From Tepidiphilus succinatimandens (GTDB taxonomy: Bacteria > Pseudomonadota > Gammaproteobacteria > Burkholderiales > Rhodocyclaceae), in NCBI RefSeq assembly GCF_006503695.1, contig NZ_SBIK01000001.1, forward strand, positions 287,759 to 351,758: 64,000 nt of DNA, given 5' to 3'. The translations under genes were made by a program, and so were the position numbers. Positions within the stretch are counted from its first letter, which is position 1. The number at the start of each line of letters is the position of its first letter. This document shows, piece by piece, positions 9,372-18,338 of the stretch. The notes under the pieces are model-generated. The model ran no database searches, was not told the DNA's origin, and saw only the letters and a list, made by a program, of their open reading frames with translations.

Positions 9372-10739
9372 CTACTCCTTTTTCTTGGTCGGCCGTTGCC
9401 AGCCGGAAAGGGTGCGCTGCGGCGCCCGGGAGACGGTGAGCGCCTCGGGTGGCGCGTCGCGCGTGAGCGTCGTGCCCGCGCCGAGCGTCGCGCCGCGCCC
9501 CACCCGCACGGGGGCGACGAGTTGGGTGTCGCTGCCGATGAAGGCGTCGTCCTCAATCACCGTGCGGTGCTTGTTCGCCCCGTCGTAGTTGCAGGTGATG
9601 GTGCCCGCGCCGATGTTGACGCGCGCTCCGATCTCGGCATCCCCCAGATAGGCCAGATGATTCGCCTTCGTCTCCGGCCCGAGGGAGGAATTCTTCACTT
9701 CGACGAAATTCCCTACATGCACGCCCTGCGCCAGCCGGGTACCGGGGCGCAGGCGCGCGTAGGGGCCGACCACCGCCTGCGGGCCGATTTCAGCGCCTTC
9801 TAGGTGGGAAAAAGCTCGGATCTCGGCCCCATCGCCCACCGTGCAGTCGGAAAGCACGCAGTAAGGGCCCACCCGCACCCCGTCGGCGAGCACCACGCGG
9901 CCGGAGAAGACGCAGCCGACGTCGATCGTCACGTCCAGGCCGCACTCGAGCGTGCCGCGCACCTCGAGCCGCGCCGGATCGAGCAGCGTCACCCCGGCGC
10001 GCAGGAGCCGCTCGGCCTCGCGCCGCTGATAGAGGCGTTCGAGCTCGGCCAGTTGCGCCTTGTCGTTCACGCCGGCCACTTCCGTCGCATCCTCGGCCTC
10101 CACGCCGATCACCGGCACGCCGTCGCGCACTGCCGCGGCGACGACGTCGGTGAGATAGTACTCGCCCTGGGCGTTGGCGTTGGTAAGCGCCTCGAGCCAG
10201 GCGGGAAGACGCGCGGCCGGCAGGGCCATCACGCCGGTGTTGATCTCGTCGATCGAGCGCACGTTCGCATCGGCGTCTTTCTCCTCGACGATGGCGCAAA
10301 TGCGCCCGCTCGCGTCGCGCACGATGCGCCCGTAGCCGCTCGGATCGGGTAGCCGCGCCGTCAGGAGCGCCAGCGCCTTGCCCCCCTCGGACGCCTCCAG
10401 CAAGCGGGCAAGCGTCTGCGGCCGCAATAGCGGCACGTCGCCGTAGAGCACGAGCACCACGTCTTCTTGGCTAAGGCAAGGCAGCGCCATGCGCAGCGCG
10501 TGCCCCGTGCCCAATTGGGGGTGCTGTTCCACCCACACGAGATCGCCCTGCGCCGCAAACGCCTCGCGAACCTGTCCCGCCTCGTGCCCGACGACGACGA
10601 GCAGACGCCGCGGATCGAGGCTTCGGGCCGTGTCGAGCACGTGGGCGAGCAAGGGACGGCCGGCGAGCGGTTGCAGCACCTTGGGCAGGCGCGAGCGCAT
10701 GCGCGTGCCCTTGCCGGCGGCCAGGATCACCACGTCCAT
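9372..10739 (-). CDS. glmU: bifunctional N-acetylglucosamine-1-phosphate uridyltransferase / glucosamine-1-phosphate acetyltransferase
   Basis: 455 residues, normal length. It makes UDP-GlcNAc for peptidoglycan and LPS. The N-terminal pyrophosphorylase domain has [17 protein letters not shown] near residue 6 and YGDVPLL around residue 100. The C-terminal left-handed beta-helix (hexapeptide repeats such as [16 protein letters not shown]) carries the acetyltransferase site with [14 protein letters not shown] and [10 protein letters not shown]. It is upstream of and nearly adjacent to glmS on the minus strand. Confidence 0.98.
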   Translation of the reverse strand: MDVVILAAGKGTRMRSRLPKVLQPLAGRPLLAHVLDTARSLDPRRLLVVVGHEAGQVREAFAAQGDLVWVEQHPQLGTGHALRMALPCLSQEDVVLVLYGDVPLLRPQTLARLLEASEGGKALALLTARLPDPSGYGRIVRDASGRICAIVEEKDADANVRSIDEINTGVMALPAARLPAWLEALTNANAQGEYYLTDVVAAAVRDGVPVIGVEAEDATEVAGVNDKAQLAELERLYQRREAERLLRAGVTLLDPARLEVRGTLECGLDVTIDVGCVFSGRVVLADGVRVGPYCVLSDCTVGDGAEIRAFSHLEGAEIGPQAVVGPYARLRPGTRLAQGVHVGNFVEVKNSSLGPETKANHLAYLGDAEIGARVNIGAGTITCNYDGANKHRTVIEDDAFIGSDTQLVAPVRVGRGATLGAGTTLTRDAPPEALTVSRAPQRTLSGWQRPTKKKE

Positions 10740-10851
10740 CGTCTTCCTTCCGCACCGAAAAAAGGAATTATCGCGTAGACCCCGCTGCGAGCGGACGGGA
10801 TGAACGTTTACGAACGTTACGCACCAGCCTGTTCATTCTGCCTATACCACC

Positions 10852-10857
10852 TATAAT
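10852..10857 (+). promoter_or_regulatory. -10 element upstream of maoC/pta (putative)
   Basis: TATAAT lies 29 bp before the maoC/pta ATG, in the 147-bp gap between divergent glmU and maoC/pta. The -35 region is weak (CTGTTC at 17-bp spacing). A GGAG box 8 bp before the ATG completes a short leader. Direct repeats of GAACGTT occur at about 10802-10818. Confidence 0.45.
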
Positions 10858-10886
10858 GGTGCAGAGCAAAAAACGGAGCCACGTAA

Positions 10887-12302
10887 ATGACCTCGCTTGC
10901 CACGGAAACCATCGAGAATCATCCGTTCGACGAAATCCAGATCGGCCAGACGGCACAGATGACGCGCACGCTGCGCCCCCAGGACATTCCGCTCTTCGCC
11001 GCCATCTCCGGCGACGTCAACCCGACCCACCTCGACCCCGAATTCGCCAAGCAAGGGCCCACGCATGAAGTGGTCGGCCATTCCATGTGGGGCGGAGCGC
11101 TCTTCTCGGCCATCCTCGGCAACCAGCTCCCCGGCCCCGGCACCGTCTATGTGCGCCAGGACCTGCGTTTCCATCGCCCCATCGCCGTGGGGGATACCCT
11201 CACCGCCAGCGTCACCGTCAAGGAGAAGCACGCGGAAGATCGCCGTGTCGTCTTCGAATGCCTGGCCGTCAATCAAGACGGGCTCAAGGTGATCGACGGC
11301 ATCGCCGAGGTCATCGCCCCGGCGGAGAAGATCCGCTGCGCCAAACTCCATCTGCCCGAGATTTCGGTCACCGACAAGGAATTGCGCTACCGCCAGATCA
11401 TGTCTCGGGTGAAAGGTCTCGAACCGATTACCGTGGCCGTGGCGCACCCCTGCGACGAACCCTCGCTGGGCGGCGCGCTCGAGGCGATGCAGGCCGGCAT
11501 CATCCGCCCCATCCTCGTCGGGCCCAAGGCGAAGATCCTCGCCGCGGCGCAGGCGCTGGGCGCCGATCTCTCCGGGTTGCAGATCGTCGACACGCCGCAC
11601 TCGCACGCCTCGGCCGAAGTCGCCGTGCAGCTGTGCCGCGAGGGCAAGGCCGAAGCCCTCATGAAAGGATCGCTGCACACCGACGAGCTCATGTCGGCCG
11701 TCGTGGACAAGGAGAAGGGGCTACGCACCGCGCGGCGCATCAGCCACGTCTTCCTCGCCGACGTGCCCACCTATCCCCGGCCGCTGATGATCACCGACGC
11801 CGCCGTCAACATCGAGCCCACGCTGGAAGAAAAAGTCGACATCGTGCAGAACGCCATCGACCTCGCCCATGCGCTGGGTATCGCCGAGCCGAAAGTCGCC
11901 ATCCTCTCGGCGGTGGAGACCGTCACCTCGAAGATCCGCTCGACGATCGACGCCGCCGCCCTGTGCAAGATGGCCGACCGTGGGCAGATCAAGGGGGGGC
12001 TGCTCGACGGGCCGCTCGCCTTCGACAACGCCGTCTCGCAGGTCGCCGCCCGCATCAAGGGCATCCGCTCGGCGGTAGCGGGCAATGCAGACATCCTCGT
12101 CGTGCCCGACCTGGAAGCCGGCAACATGGTGGCCAAGCAGCTCGAATACCTCGCCAATGCCCTGATGGCTGGCATCGTGCTGGGAGCCAAGGTCCCCATC
12201 GTGCTCACCAGCCGCGCCGACACGCCCGAGACGCGCGCCGCTTCCTGCGCCGTGGCCCAGGTGCTCGCCCATGCCAAGCGCACCACCGGCCTTCCCTCCT
12301 GA
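10887..12302 (+). CDS. bifunctional MaoC-like enoyl-CoA hydratase / phosphate acetyltransferase
   Basis: 471-residue fusion. Residues ~1-150 form a MaoC/PhaJ hot-dog domain with the hydratase motif in AAISGDVNPTHLDPEFAK (Asp and His dyad) and HSMWGGAL. Residues ~170-471 are a PTA_PTB phosphotransacetylase domain (LMKGSLHTDELM, DNAVSQVAARIKGI, PDLEAGNMVAKQLEYLA). Phosphotransacetylase makes acetyl-phosphate from acetyl-CoA; the role of the MaoC part in the same chain is unclear and may involve other acyl-CoAs. It is followed 18 bp later by acetate kinase, so acetyl-CoA/acetate interconversion is the main expected function. Confidence 0.93.
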   Translation: MTSLATETIENHPFDEIQIGQTAQMTRTLRPQDIPLFAAISGDVNPTHLDPEFAKQGPTHEVVGHSMWGGALFSAILGNQLPGPGTVYVRQDLRFHRPIAVGDTLTASVTVKEKHAEDRRVVFECLAVNQDGLKVIDGIAEVIAPAEKIRCAKLHLPEISVTDKELRYRQIMSRVKGLEPITVAVAHPCDEPSLGGALEAMQAGIIRPILVGPKAKILAAAQALGADLSGLQIVDTPHSHASAEVAVQLCREGKAEALMKGSLHTDELMSAVVDKEKGLRTARRISHVFLADVPTYPRPLMITDAAVNIEPTLEEKVDIVQNAIDLAHALGIAEPKVAILSAVETVTSKIRSTIDAAALCKMADRGQIKGGLLDGPLAFDNAVSQVAARIKGIRSAVAGNADILVVPDLEAGNMVAKQLEYLANALMAGIVLGAKVPIVLTSRADTPETRAASCAVAQVLAHAKRTTGLPS

Positions 12303-12320
12303 CCGACTCCGAGGTATTCC

Positions 12321-13580
12321 ATGCGACGTCCTGCCCTTCTCACACTCAACGCCGGATCGAGCAGCGTCAAATTCTCTCTCTTTCTCGTCGAGGATGACAC
12401 CATCGTCGAAACGCCCCACGTATGGGGTCAGATCGACGGCATCGGCACGGCCCATCCCCGCTGGCGGGTGCGCCGCGGCAAAAACCCCAGCGAAACGGTC
12501 GCGCTTTCTCTGACAGGCTCGCTCGACCAGCAACATGAAGACGCGTTCACCCACCTCGTCGACTGGCTAAGCACCCACGTCGACGACGTGAAGATCCTCG
12601 CCACGGGGCATCGCATCGTCCACGGCGGAGCGCGCTTCCACGAACCCGTGCGGCTCACGCCCGAAATGGTCACGGAGCTGGAGCAACTCGTACCGCTCGC
12701 CCCGCTGCACCAGCCGCACAACCTGCGCCCGATCAAACGCATGCTCGAACGACGCGCCGATTGGGTCCAGGTCGGCTGCTTCGACACGGCCTTCCACACC
12801 ACCCAGCCAAAACTCGCCCAGATGTTTCCTCTACCGCGAAAGCTCTTCGACGAGGGCATACGGCGCTACGGCTTTCACGGCCTGTCCTACGATTACGTCA
12901 GCCGTCGCCTGCCCGAAGTCCTGGGCCCCGAGCGTGCCAAGGGACGGGTGATCATTGCCCACCTGGGCAACGGCGCCTCGCTGTGCGCCCTGCGCGAAGG
13001 CAAGAGCGTGGCCACCACCATGGGATTCACCACCATCGACGGGCTGATGATGGGCACGCGCAGCGGCAGCATCGATCCCGGCCTCGTGCTGCACCTCATC
13101 GAATACGGCGGCATGAGCGTCACCCAGGTCGATCACATGCTCTACAAGGAATCGGGGCTGCTGGGCGTATCCGGCATCAGCCAGGACATGCGGGAGCTGC
13201 TCGCGAGCGACGATCCGCACGCCAGGGAAGCGGTCGAGCTCTTCTGCTACCGCCTGGTACGCGAGATCGGGTCGCTCGCGGCCGCCCTCGGCGGGCTCGA
13301 CGCGCTCGTCTTCACTGCCGGCATCGGCGAGCATGCCGCGCCGGTGCGCGCGCGCGTGATCGAACGGCTCGACTGGCTCGGCGCCGTGCTCGATCCCCAG
13401 GCGAACGAGCGTACCGCCGGCATCGCCGGGCGCATCGACGCGCCGGATAGCCGCGTGGCCCTTGCCGTGGTACCCACCAACGAAGAAGCGATGATCGCGC
13501 GCTATACCCTGGAAGTCCTGCGGCGGGAAGGCTCTGCTACAATCGCCGCCAATCCTCCAGCCGCCGATGCGAACCGATGA
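12321..13580 (+). CDS. ackA: acetate kinase
   Basis: 419 residues. It transfers phosphate between acetyl-phosphate and ADP. It has the acetate kinase signature [16 protein letters not shown] at the N-terminus, the RIVHGG motif, [14 protein letters not shown] and [24 protein letters not shown] (ASKHA ATPase fold), and the C-terminal [16 protein letters not shown]. It is downstream of the MaoC-Pta gene. Its stop overlaps the proS start (ATGA). Confidence 0.97.
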   Translation: MRRPALLTLNAGSSSVKFSLFLVEDDTIVETPHVWGQIDGIGTAHPRWRVRRGKNPSETVALSLTGSLDQQHEDAFTHLVDWLSTHVDDVKILATGHRIVHGGARFHEPVRLTPEMVTELEQLVPLAPLHQPHNLRPIKRMLERRADWVQVGCFDTAFHTTQPKLAQMFPLPRKLFDEGIRRYGFHGLSYDYVSRRLPEVLGPERAKGRVIIAHLGNGASLCALREGKSVATTMGFTTIDGLMMGTRSGSIDPGLVLHLIEYGGMSVTQVDHMLYKESGLLGVSGISQDMRELLASDDPHAREAVELFCYRLVREIGSLAAALGGLDALVFTAGIGEHAAPVRARVIERLDWLGAVLDPQANERTAGIAGRIDAPDSRVALAVVPTNEEAMIARYTLEVLRREGSATIAANPPAADANR

Positions 13581-15304
13581 AAGCCAGCCACGCCCACCTC
13601 GTCACGCTCAAGGAAGCCCCGGCCGATGCCGAGATCGTCAGCCAGAAACTCATGATCCGCGCCGGCATGATCCGGCGCATCGCCGCCGGTATCTATACCT
13701 GGCTCCCCTTGGGCTTGCGCAGCCTGCGCAAGGTCGAAGCCATCGTGCGCGAAGAGATGAACCGTGCCGGCGCCGTCGAGGTGCTCCTGCCGGTGGTGCA
13801 ACCGGCGGAGCTGTGGCAGGAATCGGGGCGTTGGGAACACTACGGTCCGGAGCTGCTGCGCTTCAAGGACCGGCACCAGCGCGACTTCGTGCTCGGCCCC
13901 ACGCACGAAGAGGTCATCACCGAGCTCGTGCGCCGCGACGTCAAGAGCTACCGCCAGCTGCCGCGGCACTTCTACCAGATCCAGACCAAGTTCCGCGACG
14001 AGATCCGCCCGCGCTTCGGCGTGATGCGCGCGCGCGAATTCATCATGAAAGACGGTTACTCGTTTCATGCCGATTTCACCGATCTCGAGCGCGAATACCG
14101 CAACATGTACGACACCTACACGCGGATCTTCACCCGGCTCGGGCTGAAGTTCCGTGCCGTGGCGGCCGACACGGGTTCCATCGGCGGCACCGGCTCGCAC
14201 GAATTCCACGTCATCGCCGACACCGGCGAAGACGACATCGCCTATTGCCCCGCCTCCGACTACGCGGCCAACGTGGAGCTCGCCGAAGCCCTGCCCCCGC
14301 CCGGACCTCGCCCCGAGCCGCGCGAGCCGCTCGTCAAGGTGCACACCCCCGGCGTCAAGACCATCGCCGATCTGGTCGATTTCCTCAAAATTCCCGTCGA
14401 GCGCACCGTCAAGGCGATCGTCGTCGAAGGGGAAGACGGCGCCCCGGTGCTGCTGCTCCTGCGCGGCGACCATGAACTCAACGAGATCAAGGCGCAGAAA
14501 CTTCCGGGCATCAAGAATCCGCTCACCTTCGCCGAAGAAACCGCCATCCGCGCCGCCTTCGGCGCCGGGCCGGGGTCGCTCGGGCCCATCGGCTTCACCG
14601 GCCGCGTCATCGCCGACCGCACCGTGGCCAAGATGGCCGACTTCGTGGTCGGAGCCAACGAGGACGAGCACCACTACACCGGCGCCAACCTCGGCCGCGA
14701 CTTCCCCGAACCGGAAGTGACCGATCTGCGCAACGTCGTCGCCGGCGACCCTTCGCCCGACGGCAAAGGCACGCTCGAGATCTGCCGCGGCATCGAAGTG
14801 GGGCACATCTTCCAGCTGCGCACGAAGTACTCCGAGGCGATGCACTGTACCTTCCTCGACGCCGAAGGGCGTGAGCGCCCGATGGAGATGGGCTGCTACG
14901 GCATCGGCGTCTCCCGCATCCTGGGCGCGGCGATCGAACAGAACCACGACGAGCGCGGCATCCTCTGGCCTGCGGCCATCGCCCCCTTCGAAGTCGTCAT
15001 CTGCCCCATCGGCGCGGCCAAATCCCCCATGGTGGCGGAAGCGGCCGAAGCGATCTACCGCGACTGTCTCGCTGCCGGCCTCGACGTCGTGCTCGACGAT
15101 CGCAACGAACGTCCCGGCGCCATGTTCGCCGACTGGGAACTCGTCGGCGTGCCCTGGCGGGTGGTGGTGAGCGAGCGAGGGCTCGCCGCGGGTCGCTACG
15201 AAGTACAGCACCGCCGCGAACGCGAGGCACGCACGCTCCCCATCGGCGACGTCGTGGCCGAACTCGCCGCCGCGATCAGCGCCGAGAAAAGACCGCTGGG
15301 GTGA
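13577..15304 (+). CDS. proS: prolyl-tRNA synthetase (bacterial type with editing domain)
   Basis: 575 residues, class II synthetase of the bacterial ProS type. Motif 1 is around [16 protein letters not shown], motif 2 around [26 protein letters not shown], and motif 3 near [21 protein letters not shown]. The INS editing domain fills ~220-400 ([18 protein letters not shown]), followed by the C-terminal anticodon-binding domain. Translation is coupled to ackA by a 4-bp overlap, an uncommon partnership of overflow metabolism and translation. There is 85 bp to the next gene. Confidence 0.97.
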   Translation: MKASHAHLVTLKEAPADAEIVSQKLMIRAGMIRRIAAGIYTWLPLGLRSLRKVEAIVREEMNRAGAVEVLLPVVQPAELWQESGRWEHYGPELLRFKDRHQRDFVLGPTHEEVITELVRRDVKSYRQLPRHFYQIQTKFRDEIRPRFGVMRAREFIMKDGYSFHADFTDLEREYRNMYDTYTRIFTRLGLKFRAVAADTGSIGGTGSHEFHVIADTGEDDIAYCPASDYAANVELAEALPPPGPRPEPREPLVKVHTPGVKTIADLVDFLKIPVERTVKAIVVEGEDGAPVLLLLRGDHELNEIKAQKLPGIKNPLTFAEETAIRAAFGAGPGSLGPIGFTGRVIADRTVAKMADFVVGANEDEHHYTGANLGRDFPEPEVTDLRNVVAGDPSPDGKGTLEICRGIEVGHIFQLRTKYSEAMHCTFLDAEGRERPMEMGCYGIGVSRILGAAIEQNHDERGILWPAAIAPFEVVICPIGAAKSPMVAEAAEAIYRDCLAAGLDVVLDDRNERPGAMFADWELVGVPWRVVVSERGLAAGRYEVQHRREREARTLPIGDVVAELAAAISAEKRPLG

Positions 15305-15389
15305 TTTCGGGACGAGTTCGGTTACGCCGAATGGGTCGCGCCAAGGCCCGAGCCATTGGGTGAAAGTATTTGGCAAGAATCCGGTGCCC

Positions 15390-16049
15390 ATGATGCAGCC
15401 GCCGTCTCACCCGCGCTTTTTCTCCCGGTCCGCGGCCAGATTCCTGCTCGCGGCGGCGCTCCTGCTCGCCGCGCTCGCCCCCGTCACGACGCAGGCAGGC
15501 GCCCAGATCTACGAACCGCTCGCCGACAGCGTGCGCGAGGCGCTCTCGGCCATCGTCGCCGACGCTCCCGTCGCCCCCGAGCGCATCCGCCGCGATCCGC
15601 TTGCCGCGCGCTGGATCGATGCGCAAAGCGAGCGGCTCGCCCGCCGCGTTCCCGACCCGGCCGAGCGCGAGGAGCTGCTCGCCACCGTCTACTACGAATC
15701 CGCCCGCGCCGGGCTCGACCCGGAGCTGGTGCTCGGCCTCATCGAGGTGGAGAGCGGTTTTCGCAAATACGCCGTCTCCACGGCCGGAGCGCGCGGCTAC
15801 ATGCAGGTGATGCCCTTCTGGGTCGGGCTCATCGGCATGCCCCAGCACAACCTCTTCCACCTGCGCACCAACCTACGCTACGGCTGCACCATCCTGCGCC
15901 ATTACCTCGACATCGAAAAGGGCGATCTCTACCGCGCGCTGGGGCGCTACAACGGCAGCCTGGGGCGACCCGAGTACCCCAACGCGGTGCTGGCGACCTG
16001 GCGCAAGTACCGCCAGCCCGAGCTCAGCCCTGCGTCCCTCCGACGGTGA
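15390..16049 (+). CDS. lytic transglycosylase (SLT domain, periplasmic)
   Basis: 219-residue peptidoglycan-cleaving enzyme. A hydrophobic segment after FFSRSAARFLLAAALLLAALAP with TQAGA as a likely cleavage site marks export. The SLT/goose-lysozyme-like domain holds the catalytic Glu in VLGLIEVESGF, then TAGARGYMQVMPFW, NLRYGCTILRHYLD and LGRYNGSLG. The ATG at 15390 is preferred; a GTG 30 bp upstream would add charged residues before the signal. Its 3' end overlaps tldD by 26 bp, tail to tail. Confidence 0.88.
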   Translation: MMQPPSHPRFFSRSAARFLLAAALLLAALAPVTTQAGAQIYEPLADSVREALSAIVADAPVAPERIRRDPLAARWIDAQSERLARRVPDPAEREELLATVYYESARAGLDPELVLGLIEVESGFRKYAVSTAGARGYMQVMPFWVGLIGMPQHNLFHLRTNLRYGCTILRHYLDIEKGDLYRALGRYNGSLGRPEYPNAVLATWRKYRQPELSPASLRR

Positions 16050-17493
16050 TGCCCTCCACGCGCAGCGTCGGCTGACCCACCCCCACCGGCACGCTCTGCC
16101 CGTCCTTGCCGCAGGTGCCGATGCCCAGATCCAGCGCGAGATCGGTGCCGATCATCGAGACGCGCTGCATCACCTCGGGGCCGCTGCCGATCAAGGTCGC
16201 CCCCTTGATGGGGTAGCACACTTTCCCGTCTTCCACCCAGTAGGCTTCCGACATGGAAAAGACGAACTTGCCGGAAGTGATGTCGACCTGTCCGCCGCCG
16301 AAATTGACCGCGTAGATGCCGCGCTCGACGGAAGCGAGGATTTCCTCGGGGTCGTGCGATCCCGCGAGCATGTAGGTGTTCGTCATTCGTGGCATCGGCC
16401 CGTAGGCGTAGGACTCGCGCCGCCCGTTGCCGGTGGGCTTCATGCCCATCAACCGGGCGTTGAGGCGATCCTGCATGTAGCCCACGAGGATGCCATCCTC
16501 GATGAGCACGGTCGGCTGGGTGGGTGTGCCCTCGTCGTCGAGGGTGAGCGAGCCGCGGCGCAGCGGCAAGGTCCCATCGTCGACCACCGTCACACCCGGA
16601 GCGGCCACCCGCTCGCCGATCCGCCCGCTATAGGCCGAAGTCCCCTTGCGGTTGAAATCCCCTTCCAGGCCGTGCCCCACCGCCTCGTGCAGCAGCACGC
16701 CCGGCCAGCCGGGTCCGAGCACCACGGTGAAGACGCCAGCCGGGGCCGGCCGCGCCTCCAGGTTCACCCGCGCCTGATGCACCGCCTCACGGGCAAGGCG
16801 CTCGAGCGCCGCCTCGTCGAAGGCGGTAAGGCCATAGCGCCCGCCCATGCCGCTCGAGCCGCTCTCGCGCCGCCCGTCCTGCGACAGGATGACGGTGAGC
16901 GACAGACGCACGAGCGGACGCAAGTCGGCGGCAAGCAGCCCGTCGCTGCGGGCGACGAGCACCGTCTCCCACGAAGCGGCGAGCCCCGCCATCACCTGCT
17001 CGACGCGGGCATCCAGGGCGCGCGCCTTCGCTTCCAGCCGCTCCAGCAGCCGCACCTTCTCCGGCGCGGGCAGGGTTCCCACCGGATCGACGGCCGGGTA
17101 GCGCGCCGGCGGCAACGCGCCGCGGCGCAGGTCCACCCGCCGCGCCTGTCCGAGCGCGGCGACCGCACGCACCGTGCGCGCCGCCTCCAGGAGCGAGGCC
17201 GGTCGCAGGTCGTCGGTATAAGCGAGCGCCTGTTTGTCCCCGGCGATCGCCCGCACCCCCACGCCCTGCTCGATGGAGAAGGCGCCGGACTTCACGATCC
17301 CCTCTTCGAGGGACCAGCTCTCCACGTGGCGCAGCTGGAAATACACGTCCGCCTCATCCACGGCGTGGGTCTGCACCTGTGACAAGGTCGAAGACACGTC
17401 CTCCAGCCTCAATCCATTGGCCGCGAGCAACCGCTCTTCGGCCAGCGCCAGCGCGTCGACCTTTGCTTCCTTCACCTCCGCCATTTCCTTCAT
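16024..17493 (-). CDS. tldD: metalloprotease TldD
   Basis: 489 residues. With TldE/PmbA, TldD forms a zinc protease that degrades unfolded peptides and processes microcin and CcdA in enterobacteria. The zinc motif HEAVGHGLEGD (HExxxH) lies in the middle, followed by the conserved GTLPLRRGSLTLDDEGTPTQ and NFGGGQVDITSGKFVF. The C-terminus LGIGTCGKDGQSVPVGVGQP is characteristic. The start at 17493 follows an AGGAG box and overlaps the nitrilase-family gene by 4 bp. No tldE is in this window. Confidence 0.96.
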   Translation of the reverse strand: MKEMAEVKEAKVDALALAEERLLAANGLRLEDVSSTLSQVQTHAVDEADVYFQLRHVESWSLEEGIVKSGAFSIEQGVGVRAIAGDKQALAYTDDLRPASLLEAARTVRAVAALGQARRVDLRRGALPPARYPAVDPVGTLPAPEKVRLLERLEAKARALDARVEQVMAGLAASWETVLVARSDGLLAADLRPLVRLSLTVILSQDGRRESGSSGMGGRYGLTAFDEAALERLAREAVHQARVNLEARPAPAGVFTVVLGPGWPGVLLHEAVGHGLEGDFNRKGTSAYSGRIGERVAAPGVTVVDDGTLPLRRGSLTLDDEGTPTQPTVLIEDGILVGYMQDRLNARLMGMKPTGNGRRESYAYGPMPRMTNTYMLAGSHDPEEILASVERGIYAVNFGGGQVDITSGKFVFSMSEAYWVEDGKVCYPIKGATLIGSGPEVMQRVSMIGTDLALDLGIGTCGKDGQSVPVGVGQPTLRVEGITVGGTQG

Positions 17494-18338
17494 GCGTACA
17501 CTCTCCTGATGAATGATCCTTCCCGTCGGTGCTGCCACGCCGGCAGCCTCGCGCGGACCTCGTCGAGTCGCTCGCGCCGCAGCGTTCCCTGCACCACGCC
17601 TTCCCCTTCGGGCAGACTGGCGAGCACCTCGCCCCATGGATCGACGAAGAGCGAATCCCCCCAGGTGCGCCGTCCCGCCTCGTGCCGTCCCCCTTGCGCC
17701 GCGGCGAGCACATAGCATTGATTCTCGATCGCCCGGGCGCGCAGCAGCACCTCCCAGTGCGCCCGGCCCGTGGTCCAGGTGAAGGCCGCCGGCAGCACGA
17801 TGAGGTCCACGAGCCCCATGGCGCGATAGAGTTCCGGAAAACGCAGGTCGTAGCAGATGGACAGCCCCACCGTCCAGCCTTCGATGTCGACGGTGACCAC
17901 CGCCTCGCCCGGCTCGATCGTCTCTCCCTCGTCGTAGACTTCCTCACCGTGGCGCAGGCCGAAGAGATGGATCTTGTCGTAGCGCGCCACGCAGCGCCCG
18001 TCCGGAGCATGGACGAGGCAGGCATTGCGCACCTTGTCGGGCACGTCCGCTTCCAGCGGCACCGTTCCGCCCACGATCCATAGCCCCAGGCGCGCCGCCT
18101 GCCGCGCCAGCCAATCCTGGATCGGCCCGGCGCCGAAGCGCTCGCGCAGGCGTACTTTCTCACGCGCATCGGCTGAAATGATGGCGAAATACTCTGGCAG
18201 CACCGCGAGCCTCGCACCGCTGTCTACGGCCAGCTCCAGCAGCCGTTCGGCAGTGGCCAGATTGTCCGCCACGCGCGGCGTCGACACCATCTGCAGCGCC
18301 GCGGCGCGCAAGGACGGGCGTTCCTTCTCCTTGTCCAT
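17490..18338 (-). CDS. carbon-nitrogen hydrolase (Nit/omega-amidase branch)
   Basis: 282-residue nitrilase-superfamily amidase. The catalytic triad is visible: Glu in VLPEYFAI, Lys in YDKIHLFGLR, Cys in GLSICYDLRFPELYR. The motif around the Cys and the WTTGRAHWEVLLRARAIENQCYV segment match Nit1/Nit2-type enzymes, which hydrolyse deaminated glutathione or alpha-ketoglutaramate. The substrate here is not certain. It sits between yhdP and tldD with 1-bp and 4-bp overlaps, the conserved betaproteobacterial order yhdP-nit-tldD. Confidence 0.92.
   Translation of the reverse strand: MDKEKERPSLRAAALQMVSTPRVADNLATAERLLELAVDSGARLAVLPEYFAIISADAREKVRLRERFGAGPIQDWLARQAARLGLWIVGGTVPLEADVPDKVRNACLVHAPDGRCVARYDKIHLFGLRHGEEVYDEGETIEPGEAVVTVDIEGWTVGLSICYDLRFPELYRAMGLVDLIVLPAAFTWTTGRAHWEVLLRARAIENQCYVLAAAQGGRHEAGRRTWGDSLFVDPWGEVLASLPEGEGVVQGTLRRERLDEVRARLPAWQHRREGSFIRRVYA

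Noticed and set aside
9372-9556. glmS with a 63-residue N-terminal extension beginning at 9556
   Set aside because: The extension lies inside glmU in another frame, and GlmS needs Cys at residue 2, which fixes the start at 9367.
13502-15391. 629-residue open frame on the minus strand opposite proS
   Set aside because: Antisense shadow of a high-GC gene. The translation has no recognisable domain and proS on the other strand is unambiguous. The same holds for long antisense frames opposite yhdP (18413-21031), glnE (21634-24165) and the FAD/Fe-S gene (50326-52938).
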